NCBI GenBank assembly: GCA_903904275.1
Contig: CAIVBX010000071.1
Coordinates: 1 to 17,371 of the forward strand
Direction of reading: 5' to 3'
Source: an uncultured Pseudomonadota bacterium
Lineage (GTDB): Bacteria; Pseudomonadota; Gammaproteobacteria; Methylococcales; Methylomonadaceae
Length of the DNA stretch: 17,371 bases
Part shown: positions 1 to 8,742 of the stretch, one piece after another
How positions within the stretch are numbered: position 1 is the stretch's first letter
How the letters are laid out: every line of letters starts with the position of its first letter
The notes under the pieces: generated by a model
What the model saw: the letters and a program-made list of their open reading frames with translations, nothing else
Databases searched by the model: none
What the model was told of the DNA's origin: nothing
Translations under genes and position numbers: made by a program

Positions 1-1
1 A

Positions 2-214
2 CTTTGTTATGAATTTATTTTGCAAAAAATACTACCTACGAAAAAATGGATTGTTATTAGTTATTTTCATATTCCTTGGTTCTTCTTGGACTCAAAACAA
101 ACACATCAATCAGTGAATGATAAAAACTTACATCCAATTTTTAAACGAAATAATCTTATTGTTGTAAAGTTTAATTTTTTAGAAATTCAAAACGTTTATT
201 TAACCCATGATTGA
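2..214 (+). CDS. Possible 3' end of an unrecognised gene (partial)
   Basis: A reading frame is open from the left edge to a TGA at 212-214, about 70 codons. No ATG lies in this frame, only a TTG at 20, so if real it is probably the C-terminal end of a gene starting outside the window. The translation is rich in aromatic and basic residues (for example WIVISYFHIPWFFLD) and matches no family I know. Its stop overlaps the start of the next gene by 8 bases, an arrangement seen in translationally coupled pairs. The region is very AT-rich, so a chance open frame is possible. A second frame, ATG at 9 to TGA at 114-116, encodes 35 residues with a basic start and a hydrophobic stretch, and cannot be excluded. 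Confidence 0.3.
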   Translation, partial: LCYEFILQKILPTKKWIVISYFHIPWFFLDSKQTHQSVNDKNLHPIFKRNNLIVVKFNFLEIQNVYLTHD

Positions 215-635
215 AACAAACTCAAAATCCAAAAGTCAGTTTGTCGGCTATTTTGGCGTTAAAAATGTCGAAAAAATTGAACGTAATTTGATTTTGCCAA
301 CCGTTCAAAAATTCTTTGCGCCGAGAAACATTCAATCTTTCAAAGCTATCGACGAATCTGCTGCATTTTCAGATTTAGATTTTGACCGAAAAAACTTTGA
401 TAATTTTTTTGAACATTTTTACGATTATATTGTTGATGGCATTCATAAAAATGGCGATAACATCGAAATTCCCGTGACCTATTGCATCACATTAGACGAA
501 ACAAACTGCTCAAAAATTTGTGACAAAACACAAATCCGTTATGATGAAATCCTGCTTTTCGATGTACCTGTTTTTTATTTCATTTATGTCGATGTGAAAG
601 CCGTTTTTTCATGTTTGCGAAATGAAACAAACTAA
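207..635 (+). CDS. Hypothetical protein, 142 aa
   Basis: I do not recognise this protein. It is a soluble-looking chain of 142 residues, acidic and aromatic-rich in the middle, with no signal peptide and no clear membrane helix. The hydrophobic run near the end (LLFDVPVFYFIYVDV) looks like buried beta strands. Four cysteines lie in the C-terminal half (roughly residues 93, 101, 105 and 136), without a recognisable metal-binding spacing. The ATG at 207 is the first in frame and overlaps the stop of the preceding open frame by 8 bases; no good Shine-Dalgarno precedes it. The gap to aguA is 44 bases, so it may be co-transcribed, but its composition is more AT-rich than the metabolic genes downstream and it may be lineage-specific. 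Confidence 0.55.
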   Translation: MIETNSKSKSQFVGYFGVKNVEKIERNLILPTVQKFFAPRNIQSFKAIDESAAFSDLDFDRKNFDNFFEHFYDYIVDGIHKNGDNIEIPVTYCITLDETNCSKICDKTQIRYDEILLFDVPVFYFIYVDVKAVFSCLRNETN

Positions 636-679
636 GCTGTACCCACTATAAAACCTAAAATGACAATGAGGAAAAACCA

Positions 680-1699
680 ATGACAAGATTTCCAGCTGAA
701 TGGGAAAAACAAGCCGCCGTTTTAATTGCATGGCCACATGAAACAGGCGATTTTAGCGACAACTTAGAGGCTGTCGAAGACACTTACAGCATCATCGCTG
801 ACACGATTACGGAATATCAACCTTTGTTGATTGTTTGCCGTGATGACGCGCATCAAAAACATATTGAAAAACTTGTTACTCGCAAAGAAGATATTCAATT
901 TGTTCATGCGCCTGTGAATGATATTTGGGTTCGTGATACGACATTTTTGACGGTTGAAAAAGAAGGCGCGTTGAAATACTTGAATTTTCAATTTAATGGC
1001 TGGGGCGAAAAATACGATTTTACGCATGACAACAATTTGAATCACAAATTAGCAAACGCTAAGTTTTTCAAAGGCAAAGCGCATCATGACATCGATTTTA
1101 TTTTGGAAGGTGGTAGTGTTGAAAGTGATGGCGAAGGCACAATTTTAACGACCAATCATTGCTTACTAAATCCAAATCGCAACAAAACCTTAAACAAAGC
1201 ACAAATTGAAGCGCAATTACAAACCCATTTAGGTGCAAAACGTGTTTTATGGCTTAAACAAGAAAATTTAGCAGGCGATGATACGGATGCCCATATTGAT
1301 ACGTTAGCGCGTTTTTGTACACCGACTACTATTGCTTACACCAGTTGTGACAACCCACGCGACCCACATTATGAAAGTTTGTATCGCATGAAATTACAGC
1401 TTGAATTGCTGGTAAATCATGAAAATGAACCTTACAACTTAGTGGCATTGCCGTTGCCGACACCGATTTTTGATGAAGATGACGAACCATTGCCCGCAAA
1501 TTACTCGAATTTTTTAATCATCAATCATGCGGTTTTAGTGCCTGTTTATGATGATGAAAACGACAAAATTGCATTGGAACGATTAGCAAAAATATTTCCT
1601 GAACATAAAATAATTGCAATTCCTTGCCGTCCATTGGTTCAGCAATATGGTAGTTTGCACTGTATGACGATGCAATTTCCAGAACAAGCGCGAGGTTAA
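680..1699 (+). CDS. aguA: Agmatine deiminase
   Basis: Hydrolyses agmatine to N-carbamoylputrescine and ammonia, the second step of the arginine decarboxylase route to putrescine; cytoplasmic. The 339 residues cover the whole peptidyl-arginine-deiminase-like fold. Visible motifs are the N-terminal FPAEWEKQ and AWPH, NDIWVRD at 80-86 (substrate-binding acidic and Arg residues), LEGGSVESDGEG at 142-153, GDDTDAHID at 199-207 with the catalytic-site His205, and GSLHCMT near the end with the nucleophile Cys328. All expected catalytic positions are present. The ATG at 680 has a GAGG-like Shine-Dalgarno at 668-671. Four bases separate it from aguB, which carries out the next reaction, and this pairing strongly supports the call. 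No arginine decarboxylase gene is in the window. Confidence 0.95.
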   Translation: MTRFPAEWEKQAAVLIAWPHETGDFSDNLEAVEDTYSIIADTITEYQPLLIVCRDDAHQKHIEKLVTRKEDIQFVHAPVNDIWVRDTTFLTVEKEGALKYLNFQFNGWGEKYDFTHDNNLNHKLANAKFFKGKAHHDIDFILEGGSVESDGEGTILTTNHCLLNPNRNKTLNKAQIEAQLQTHLGAKRVLWLKQENLAGDDTDAHIDTLARFCTPTTIAYTSCDNPRDPHYESLYRMKLQLELLVNHENEPYNLVALPLPTPIFDEDDEPLPANYSNFLIINHAVLVPVYDDENDKIALERLAKIFPEHKIIAIPCRPLVQQYGSLHCMTMQFPEQARG

Positions 1700-1703
1700 T
1701 TTT

Positions 1704-2591
1704 ATGAAAAAGAAATTTCTTGCGAGTGCGATTCAACAACCTTGTGGCGATGATAACCGACAAGTGAATTTAGATTTTTCAATTGCGAAAATCCGTGAAG
1801 CCGCCGCATTAGGTTCTGAATTGGTTGTATTGCCTGAATTACATTTAGGAAAGTATTTTTGCCAAGTGGAAGACCATAATTTCTTTGATTTGGCGCAAGC
1901 TATTCCAGGTGAAACAACAGATATTTTGTCTGCGATTGCTAAAGAATTAAACATTGTGATTGTTTCGACTATTTTTGAACGTCGTGCAGCAGGGCTTTAT
2001 CACAACACGGCTGTTGTGTTCGATAAAGATGGCAGTATTGCAGGAAAATATCGAAAAATGCACATTCCCGATGATCCAGCGTTTTATGAAAAATACTATT
2101 TCACACCTGGTGATTTGGGTTTTACGCCAATTCAAACCTCAATTGGAAAATTGGGGATTTTGATTTGTTGGGATCAATGGTATCCCGAAGCCGCGCGTTT
2201 AATGGCGTTGGCAGGTGCAGATGTATTGATTTATCCCACCGCAATCGGTTGGGACAAAAACGACACCAAAGAAGAACATGCTTGTCAACTCGATGCGTGG
2301 ATTACGGTTCAACGTGGTCACGCGGTTGCAAATGGTTTGCCTGTGATTTCGTGCAATCGTATTGGATTTGAATTCGCGCCACACGAACAAAGTGGGATTG
2401 ATTTTTGGGGAAATAGTTTTATTGTCGGTTCGCAAGGCGAGTTTTTAGCACACGCTAATGCAATCGACACGCAAATTTTAACCGCTGAAATTGATTTAAA
2501 ACGTTCTGAAACCGTGCGTCGAATTTGGCCTTTTTTGCGCGATCGTCGAATTGACGAATTTGGAAATTTAACCAAACGATTTATTGATTAG
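1704..2591 (+). CDS. aguB: N-carbamoylputrescine amidase
   Basis: A carbon-nitrogen hydrolase (nitrilase superfamily) that converts N-carbamoylputrescine to putrescine, CO2 and ammonia. The Glu-Lys-Cys catalytic triad is visible as Glu45 in VVLPEL, Lys118 in KYRKMHIP and Cys155 in LGILICWDQWYPEAAR. The last motif, followed by GADVLIYPTAIGW, is characteristic of the AguB subgroup rather than of beta-ureidopropionase or NAD synthetase amidase domains. The 295-residue length is normal. The ATG at 1704 sits four bases after the aguA stop, with GAGG at 1691-1694 inside the aguA end as the likely ribosome-binding site. This suggests translational coupling of the two enzymes that handle successive intermediates. 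The relA gene begins six bases downstream. Confidence 0.95.
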   Translation: MKKKFLASAIQQPCGDDNRQVNLDFSIAKIREAAALGSELVVLPELHLGKYFCQVEDHNFFDLAQAIPGETTDILSAIAKELNIVIVSTIFERRAAGLYHNTAVVFDKDGSIAGKYRKMHIPDDPAFYEKYYFTPGDLGFTPIQTSIGKLGILICWDQWYPEAARLMALAGADVLIYPTAIGWDKNDTKEEHACQLDAWITVQRGHAVANGLPVISCNRIGFEFAPHEQSGIDFWGNSFIVGSQGEFLAHANAIDTQILTAEIDLKRSETVRRIWPFLRDRRIDEFGNLTKRFID

Positions 2592-2597
2592 CACATT

Positions 2598-4562
2598 ATG
2601 AAACCCGTCACGATTCCAATTACACAATTTTTACATCAGTATTCAACAGTTGAAAAATCACAATTACAACGTGCATTAGATATTGTTAGTTTGATTGGAG
2701 GCGACGAACACTACATTCGCCCAAAAGGTGTAGAAGTTGCGTCGATTTTGATGGGTTTTCAAGTGGATTTCACAACGATTTTAGCGGCAATTTTGAGTGA
2801 CCCACGTTTATCAACGTTGCCGCCCATTGATATAAAAAAGCAATTTGGCAACACGGTTGCCAATTTAGTTCAAGACGTAAATTGGTTAAACAACATTCGT
2901 GTTTATTCGCCAGAAATGGCAAGTCAACCGAATCAATCTGAAACATTGCGGCGAATGTTATTGTCAATGACGCAAGACGTTCGCGCTGTGTTGATTAAAT
3001 TAGCGTATCGCATTCAACGATTACGAAATTTGCCGAGAGAATCACACGAAATTCGGCATTTTATTGCACATGAAACGCTGGATATTTATGCACCAATTGC
3101 CAATCGTTTAGGTGTTCATCAGTTCAAATGGGAACTGGAAGACATGGGTTTTCGGTATTTAGAACCCGTAGCCTATAAACACATTGCAAAATCGTTAGCC
3201 GCCAATCGTGTCGCGCGTGAAAACAGCATCCACGGCTTTATTTCATTACTGGAAGCAACGCTAAAAAAAGAACAAATTGTTTGTGAATGTTATGGTCGTC
3301 CAAAACATATTTACAGCATTTGGAAAAAAATGCAGCGTAAAAATTTAGAATTTAATGATTTGTACGATTTGCTTGCGGTGCGTGTAATTGTTGATAGTTT
3401 GATGCACTGTTACACAGTTTTGGGGATTGTTCACAGTTTGTGGCAAACCATTCCAGGTGAGTTTGACGATTACATTGCGAATCCGAAAGAAAACGGCTAT
3501 CAATCGTTGCATACGGTGATTTTAGACGCGCAAGGCAATCGCATCGAAGTTCAAATTCGCACGCAAGCGATGCACGATTACGCGGAATTAGGTGTTGCGG
3601 CGCATTGGTCTTACAAAGAAGGCGGCAAACAATCGGCGACAATGGAAAAAAGCGTTGCCACATTGCGAAAACTGTTGGAAGAAAAAAATTCGGATTCTTC
3701 AAGTGATAATTTTCGCAGTGAATTATTTAGCGACCGCGTTTATGTTTTAACGCCAGCGGGAAAATTACTCGATTTAATGAAAGGTTCAACGGCGTTAGAT
3801 TTTGCTTACGCAGTCCATACCGAAATTGGACATCGTTGTCGTGGTGCGAAAGTAAATGGACGAATTGTGCCATTAACTTACGTTTTGAAATCGGGTGAAC
3901 AAATCGAAATTTTAACGTCAAAAGAAGTCGTTCCAAATCGAAATTGGATTGACCCGAATTTAAATTATTTAAAATCCCCGCGTTCGATTCAAAAAGTAAA
4001 AAATTGGTTTCGATTACAAGAATTCGTGCCAGAAATTTCACCATTTATTAAAGCAGAATTGCTCGAATCCAAAGAAGATACGCGCCTTAATGTCAGACTG
4101 AACAAAAAATTAAATCATTCAGAAGTGACGGTCGAAGGTTTAGATAATGTACAAACAACATTTGCAAATTGTTGTAACCCCGTTTCAGGCGATGAAGTCA
4201 TTGGCTATATTTCACATCACAAAGGCATTATTGTTCATCGTCAAGATTGCAAAAATATCGTGCAACTTGGCGAAGATAAACAACCGCAATTAGTTTCGGT
4301 TGCTTGGGGAAATAGCAAAGCAAGCCATTCTGTACCGATAGTTGTTTATGCGTTCAATGCTAAAAATTTATTGAATGACGTTTCGCAGTTACTAGCGCAA
4401 GCAAAAATTCACATTTTTTCAGCTAGTTTGGAATCACAACCCGATTTTTCAGCGGTGTTAAATTTGACGTTACAAATTGAAAATACGCTGCAACTTAATG
4501 ACATTTTGAAAAAAATCAAACAACTTCCCGCGATTGTGAATGTTGAGCGGCGTTTGCGTTAA
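2598..4562 (+). CDS. relA: (p)ppGpp synthetase, RelA type
   Basis: Ribosome-associated stringent-response enzyme that pyrophosphorylates GTP/GDP from ATP when uncharged tRNA enters the A site. Domains in order: a pseudo-hydrolase region (about 25-165), the synthetase (about 225-345), TGS (about 379-440), a helical linker, a zinc-finger-like segment with Cys525-Cys526 and Cys551, and a C-terminal ACT domain (about 580-654). In the first region the metal-binding His-Asp pair is replaced by Ser67-Asp68, so hydrolase activity should be lost. The synthetase carries the acidic EFDD motif (288-291) typical of monofunctional RelA instead of the basic RxKD of bifunctional Rel/SpoT, followed by NGYQSLHT (299-306) and EVQIRT (317-322). 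The 654 residues are about 90 fewer than E. coli RelA, mostly at the N-terminus. The gap after aguB is six bases and no clear Shine-Dalgarno is seen, so coupling is likely. Confidence 0.95.
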   Translation: MKPVTIPITQFLHQYSTVEKSQLQRALDIVSLIGGDEHYIRPKGVEVASILMGFQVDFTTILAAILSDPRLSTLPPIDIKKQFGNTVANLVQDVNWLNNIRVYSPEMASQPNQSETLRRMLLSMTQDVRAVLIKLAYRIQRLRNLPRESHEIRHFIAHETLDIYAPIANRLGVHQFKWELEDMGFRYLEPVAYKHIAKSLAANRVARENSIHGFISLLEATLKKEQIVCECYGRPKHIYSIWKKMQRKNLEFNDLYDLLAVRVIVDSLMHCYTVLGIVHSLWQTIPGEFDDYIANPKENGYQSLHTVILDAQGNRIEVQIRTQAMHDYAELGVAAHWSYKEGGKQSATMEKSVATLRKLLEEKNSDSSSDNFRSELFSDRVYVLTPAGKLLDLMKGSTALDFAYAVHTEIGHRCRGAKVNGRIVPLTYVLKSGEQIEILTSKEVVPNRNWIDPNLNYLKSPRSIQKVKNWFRLQEFVPEISPFIKAELLESKEDTRLNVRLNKKLNHSEVTVEGLDNVQTTFANCCNPVSGDEVIGYISHHKGIIVHRQDCKNIVQLGEDKQPQLVSVAWGNSKASHSVPIVVYAFNAKNLLNDVSQLLAQAKIHIFSASLESQPDFSAVLNLTLQIENTLQLNDILKKIKQLPAIVNVERRLR

Positions 4563-4579
4563 ATTTAGGAGTAAAAAAT

Positions 4580-5056
4580 ATGCGAGTTTATTTAGGATTA
4601 GGCAGTAATTTAGACGCACCGATTGAGCAATTACGCGCGGCTCGATTGGCAATTTCAAACGTAGATGGAATTTCAGAAATTGCATTTTCAAGTTTTTATC
4701 AAAGCCCACCAATGGATGCGAAAAATCAGCCTGATTACATAAATGCCGTGATGGCAATTGAAACCAATTTATCACCGTTTGAATTATTAGCGACAACCCA
4801 AGCGATTGAAAATGAACAAGGTCGAATTCGTACTGAACGTTGGGGCGCACGAACGTTAGATATTGATATTTTATTATTTGGTAATGAAATTCTGAATTTT
4901 CCCGATTTAGTTATTCCACATTACGGAATAAGTGAACGCGCTTTTGTGTTGTGTCCTTTGTTTGAAATTTCTCCCGATTTAATAATTCCAAAATACGGAA
5001 AATTGGCAGATTTAGTGGCGCGTTGTTCGTTAGATAATTTGCGAAAATGCAATTAA
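4580..5056 (+). CDS. folK: 6-hydroxymethyl-7,8-dihydropterin pyrophosphokinase
   Basis: Transfers pyrophosphate from ATP to 6-hydroxymethyl-7,8-dihydropterin in the folate pathway, upstream of dihydropteroate synthase; cytoplasmic. The 158 residues match the usual HPPK length. The N-terminal YLGLGSNL (residues 4-11) and the signature RWGARTLDIDIL (87-98), with the Mg-binding Asp94 and Asp96, are intact. The ATG at 4580 has a clear TAGGAG Shine-Dalgarno at 4566-4571. It lies 17 bases after relA and just before glnE. folK is more often found with panB or pcnB in gammaproteobacteria; no other folate gene is seen here, so this position between relA and glnE is unusual. Confidence 0.95.
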   Translation: MRVYLGLGSNLDAPIEQLRAARLAISNVDGISEIAFSSFYQSPPMDAKNQPDYINAVMAIETNLSPFELLATTQAIENEQGRIRTERWGARTLDIDILLFGNEILNFPDLVIPHYGISERAFVLCPLFEISPDLIIPKYGKLADLVARCSLDNLRKCN

Positions 5057-5067
5057 CACGAGATTTT

Positions 5068-7905
5068 ATGTTTAACATTGAAATCCAAAAACTCCCCGAA
5101 TCCTTAAAGAACACGATTGATTTAACACATTGGCTTGAAAAATTAGCGGTGTTTGAATTACCTGAAAATTTTGCCGCAGCGATGGTGAAAGTCTGGGCAA
5201 TGAGCGAATTTGTCGCCCAAAATTGCAACCGTTCACCTGAAATTCTTATTGATTTGATTGCATCGACGGATTTATTCCGAACTTACAGCGAAAATACTTA
5301 CCGCGAAAAATTAGCACAAAAAACGATTGAAACCGAAGTGGATTTGATGACGATTTTGCGGCATTTTCGTCGCCGAGAAATGTGTCGAATTGCGTGGCGC
5401 GATATTTCAGATTGGGAAGAATTGACCCAAACATTACGCGAATTATCATGGCTGGCTGATGCGTGCATTCAAACTGCATTAAATTTTCTTTATAAACAAG
5501 CCTGTGAAAAACGCGGCACGCCTGTTTTATCTGACGGCACAGCACAACAAATTGTGGTTTTGGGCATGGGAAAATTAGGCGCATTCGAGCTGAATTATTC
5601 GTCTGACATCGATTTGATTTTTGCCTATTCTGAAAACGGCGTTTTGCCCGACCGAAAAGAAACGACTTACAGCGAATTTTTTACGCGACTTTGTCAAAGT
5701 TTGGTTCGAGTTTTAGACGAAATTACGGTTGATGGTTTCGTGTTTCGCACGGATATTCGTTTGCGTCCCTTTGGCGACAGCGGCGCAATTATCATGACGT
5801 TTGACGGCATGGAAAATTATTACCAAACCCAAGCGCGAGAATGGGAACGTTACGCGATGATTAAAGCGCGGCAAGTTGCTGGCGATTTTGAACAGGGCAA
5901 ACAGTTGATGTCGATGCTCAATAAATTCGTTTATCGTCGTTATTTGGATTACGGTGCATTTGAAGAGTTACGCAGTTTGAAAGCCCAAATCAATCAAGAA
6001 TTACGCCGCAAAGACCGCGTTGATAATGTGAAATTAGGACGTGGTGGGATTCGTGAAATTGAATTTATTGGACAAGCGTTTCAGCTCATTCGCGGCGGAA
6101 ATGAAAAATCGTTGCAAGTTCGTCCGATTTTGGAGATTTTGCAAAAATTGTCTGAATTAGAATTATTAAATCCCGACGATGCCACGCAACTCGTGCAGTC
6201 ATATCATTTTTTGCGACGTGTCGAAAATCGCATTCAACAATATCAAGACAAACAAACCCACGATTTACCGACAAATGAAAATGCGAAAACGGCGATGGCT
6301 TACGTTTTAGGTTTTTCAAATTGGGAACGTTTTTTAACAGAATTAAATTCGGTACGCGATAAAGTTCACGCGGTTTTTGATGCAGTGTTTTCAGTTTCAA
6401 AACAAGATGTTGTGAACAATGCTGCTGGAATTTGGAACGGTTCAGACGATGAAAACGTTTTGCTTGAAAATTTAAGCGAATACGGTTTTAAAAATGCGGC
6501 TGAAAGTTGGGTGAATTTGTGTAATTTTAAAAATGAGCCTGAAATTCGCCGTTTAAGCAACAAAGGTTTAGGCGTTATCAATCGTTTGATGCCGCAAGTC
6601 ATTTCGACTTTGCAAACGGTTTCAAATCCTGATGAAACGCTAAAACGTTTGCTCGCGTTATTTAAAGCGGTTGCAGGTCGAAATGTATATTTAGCGTTAC
6701 TTGCTGAAAATCCGCACGCACTTTCACAACTTTTAAAACTTTCGTCAGCAAGTCCTTGGATTGATGAGTATTTGGCGCGTTATCCTGTGTTGCTTGATGA
6801 ATTGCTTGATACGCGCTCGCTATTTGAACCACTTAAAAAAACCGATTTAACCGCGCAATTACAACAACTTGAAAAGCGAATTGACCACAACGATTTAGAA
6901 GCGTTGATGATTGCGTTGCGGCAATTTAAACAAGTGAACGTGTTGCGAATTGCGGCGGCGGACATTATGGGCGTGATTCCGTTAATGGTCGTAAGCGATT
7001 ATTTGACGTATTTAGCCGAAAGCATTGTTGAATTTGTCGTTGCTCATGAATGGAAAATGCTCGTTGAAAAACACGGTTATCCACCCGAATGCAACGATGA
7101 AAAAACAAATTTCGCTGTCATTGGTTTTGGAAAATTGGGCGGTTTAGAACTGGGTTATGGTTCAGATTTAGACATGGTTTTTGTCTACGATTGCAAAGAT
7201 GGCAATGCGATGACAAACGGTGAAAAATCGCTTTCATGTTCGCAATTTTACGGACGTTTAGCGCAAAAAATTCGCCATATTTTTGAAACGAAATTGCTGG
7301 CGGGCGATTTGTATGAAGTGGATTTGCGTTTGCGTCCGCATGGCGATTCGGGCGTTTTAGTCACGCATATCAACACTTATGAGCCGTATTATCAGCAGAA
7401 CGCTTGGACGTGGGAATTGCAAGCGTTGGTGCGAGCGCGTTTTATTGCAGGTGATAAAAATTTAGGCGACGCATTTTCAAAAATACGGCATCGTGTTTTA
7501 AGTTCGGCGCGTGATGTTGAAAAATTGAAAATCGAAGTCCGTGAAATGCGTGAAAAAATGCGTGAAACGTTGGCGACAAAATCGGCTGAAAAATTCGATT
7601 TAAAACAAAGCGCAGGCGGCATTGTTGATATTGAATTTATAGTGCAATTTGGGATTTTGGCGAATGCCGCAACGTTTTCGAATTTGACACTTTTTACAGA
7701 TAACGTGCGTTTATTAGAAAGTTTGCAAATGCAAAACGTGATTTCTGAACATGATGCAACGATTTTAAAAAATGCCTATTGTGCTTATCGTGACGCGGGA
7801 CATAAACGGGTTTTGCAAGGCGACAAAGCGATTATTGCCGCACAAAATTTTGCAGATTTGCGCGAGCAAGTTTCTCAAATTTGGCACTCGACAATGTGTC
7901 AATAA
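5068..7905 (+). CDS. glnE: Glutamine synthetase adenylyltransferase/adenylyl-removing enzyme
   Basis: Bifunctional enzyme that adenylylates glutamine synthetase (inactivating it) when nitrogen is plentiful and removes AMP when it is scarce, under PII control. It has two tandem nucleotidyltransferase domains. The N-terminal adenylyl-removing domain has GMGKLG at 166-171, Asp180 and Asp182 in SSDIDLIFAY, and Asp229 in RTDIRLRPFGDSG. The C-terminal adenylylating domain has GFGKLGG, Asp700 and Asp702 in GSDLDMVFVYD, and Asp752 in EVDLRLRPHGDSG. Both sets of metal ligands are intact, so both activities are expected. I chose the ATG at 5068 (945 aa, close to the 946 of E. coli), 11 bases after the folK stop with a weak CGAGA at 5059-5063. 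An ATG at 5047 would add seven residues and overlap folK, with no ribosome-binding site. Confidence 0.96.
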   Translation: MFNIEIQKLPESLKNTIDLTHWLEKLAVFELPENFAAAMVKVWAMSEFVAQNCNRSPEILIDLIASTDLFRTYSENTYREKLAQKTIETEVDLMTILRHFRRREMCRIAWRDISDWEELTQTLRELSWLADACIQTALNFLYKQACEKRGTPVLSDGTAQQIVVLGMGKLGAFELNYSSDIDLIFAYSENGVLPDRKETTYSEFFTRLCQSLVRVLDEITVDGFVFRTDIRLRPFGDSGAIIMTFDGMENYYQTQAREWERYAMIKARQVAGDFEQGKQLMSMLNKFVYRRYLDYGAFEELRSLKAQINQELRRKDRVDNVKLGRGGIREIEFIGQAFQLIRGGNEKSLQVRPILEILQKLSELELLNPDDATQLVQSYHFLRRVENRIQQYQDKQTHDLPTNENAKTAMAYVLGFSNWERFLTELNSVRDKVHAVFDAVFSVSKQDVVNNAAGIWNGSDDENVLLENLSEYGFKNAAESWVNLCNFKNEPEIRRLSNKGLGVINRLMPQVISTLQTVSNPDETLKRLLALFKAVAGRNVYLALLAENPHALSQLLKLSSASPWIDEYLARYPVLLDELLDTRSLFEPLKKTDLTAQLQQLEKRIDHNDLEALMIALRQFKQVNVLRIAAADIMGVIPLMVVSDYLTYLAESIVEFVVAHEWKMLVEKHGYPPECNDEKTNFAVIGFGKLGGLELGYGSDLDMVFVYDCKDGNAMTNGEKSLSCSQFYGRLAQKIRHIFETKLLAGDLYEVDLRLRPHGDSGVLVTHINTYEPYYQQNAWTWELQALVRARFIAGDKNLGDAFSKIRHRVLSSARDVEKLKIEVREMREKMRETLATKSAEKFDLKQSAGGIVDIEFIVQFGILANAATFSNLTLFTDNVRLLESLQMQNVISEHDATILKNAYCAYRDAGHKRVLQGDKAIIAAQNFADLREQVSQIWHSTMCQ

Positions 7906-7926
7906 TTTTTAAGGATTATTAAATAA

Positions 7927-8691
7927 ATGACTATTTCACAACCACTTTTAGAAAAAATTATTCGTGATGCAGGCGAGATTGCATTAAAACATTTTCACGA
8001 TTTAAAACATTTGAACGTTGAAAAAAAACAGCCGCGTGATTTTGTCACGGCGGCGGATGTCGAAGTCGAACAATTTTTACAAACCCAATTACGCGAAAAT
8101 TATCCGCAATTTGGTTTTTGGGGCGAAGAAAGCGGGCAATCTGAAAATCAAACCAATCGTTGGATTGTTGACCCAATTGACGGCACGCATTCGTTTTCAC
8201 GCGGTCAGTATTATTGGTCGATTAGCGTGGCGTTAGAAATGGACGGCGAAATGGTTTTTGGGGCAGTTTTCGCACCAGCATTGAATGATTTTTATTGTGC
8301 TGAAAAAGGAAAAGGCGCGTTCCGAAATGGCGTAAAAATTGGCGTTTCTGACCTTGATGAATTGAACGATGCCATGATTGGAACAGGCTTTGCCTGTTTG
8401 CGTGCTTATTTAGAAAACAATAATTTGGCGCGTTTTTGTCGTGTTGCTCAAGCGACCGCAAGTCAACGCCGTTTAGGTTCGGCGGCAGTCGATATTTGTT
8501 TAGTTGCCGATGGTCAACTGGATGCGTTTTGGGAACAAGAATTGAATTTATACGATGTTGCCGCAGGCGCGTTAATCGCCAAAGAAGCAGGCGCAACGGT
8601 TACGGATTTTCAAGGAAATGACGGCATCTTTCCGAAACAAATCCTCGTGACAAATGGAAAAATTTATCACCAACTTTTAACGCTTATGTGA
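7927..8691 (+). CDS. Inositol-monophosphatase-family phosphatase
   Basis: A Mg-dependent phosphatase of the IMPase/FBPase/CysQ fold. The metal-binding motifs are complete: Glu67-Glu68 in GEES, the WIVDPIDGTHSF segment with Asp82 and Asp85, and the C-terminal WEQELNLYDVAAG with Asp210. The 254-residue length suits inositol monophosphatase (SuhB), histidinol-phosphatase (HisN-type) or 3'(2'),5'-bisphosphate nucleotidase (CysQ-type) relatives. The sequence alone does not decide the substrate. DGTHSFSRG differs from the usual DGTTNF of SuhB, so I give no symbol. It starts 21 bases after glnE, with an AAGGA ribosome-binding site at about 7911-7915, and is probably the last gene of the aguA-glnE run. 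Confidence 0.88.
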   Translation: MTISQPLLEKIIRDAGEIALKHFHDLKHLNVEKKQPRDFVTAADVEVEQFLQTQLRENYPQFGFWGEESGQSENQTNRWIVDPIDGTHSFSRGQYYWSISVALEMDGEMVFGAVFAPALNDFYCAEKGKGAFRNGVKIGVSDLDELNDAMIGTGFACLRAYLENNNLARFCRVAQATASQRRLGSAAVDICLVADGQLDAFWEQELNLYDVAAGALIAKEAGATVTDFQGNDGIFPKQILVTNGKIYHQLLTLM

Positions 8692-8742
8692 TAATTCAAG
8701 CGATGTTTCACTTTTCAAATTTTAAATTTAAGAGAGTAATTT

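Noticed and set aside
213..634. GAAACAAACT occurring near 213, 499 and 624 as a dispersed repeat
   Set aside because: Three short AT-rich copies, unevenly spaced and inside coding sequence; one simply encodes ETN residues at both ends of the protein. Chance is sufficient.
3352..3702. Antisense open frame of 116 codons inside relA, and similar antisense frames in glnE, folK and aguA
   Set aside because: They mirror strongly conserved genes on the other strand, have no ribosome-binding sites and show cysteine/arginine-rich translations typical of shadow frames.
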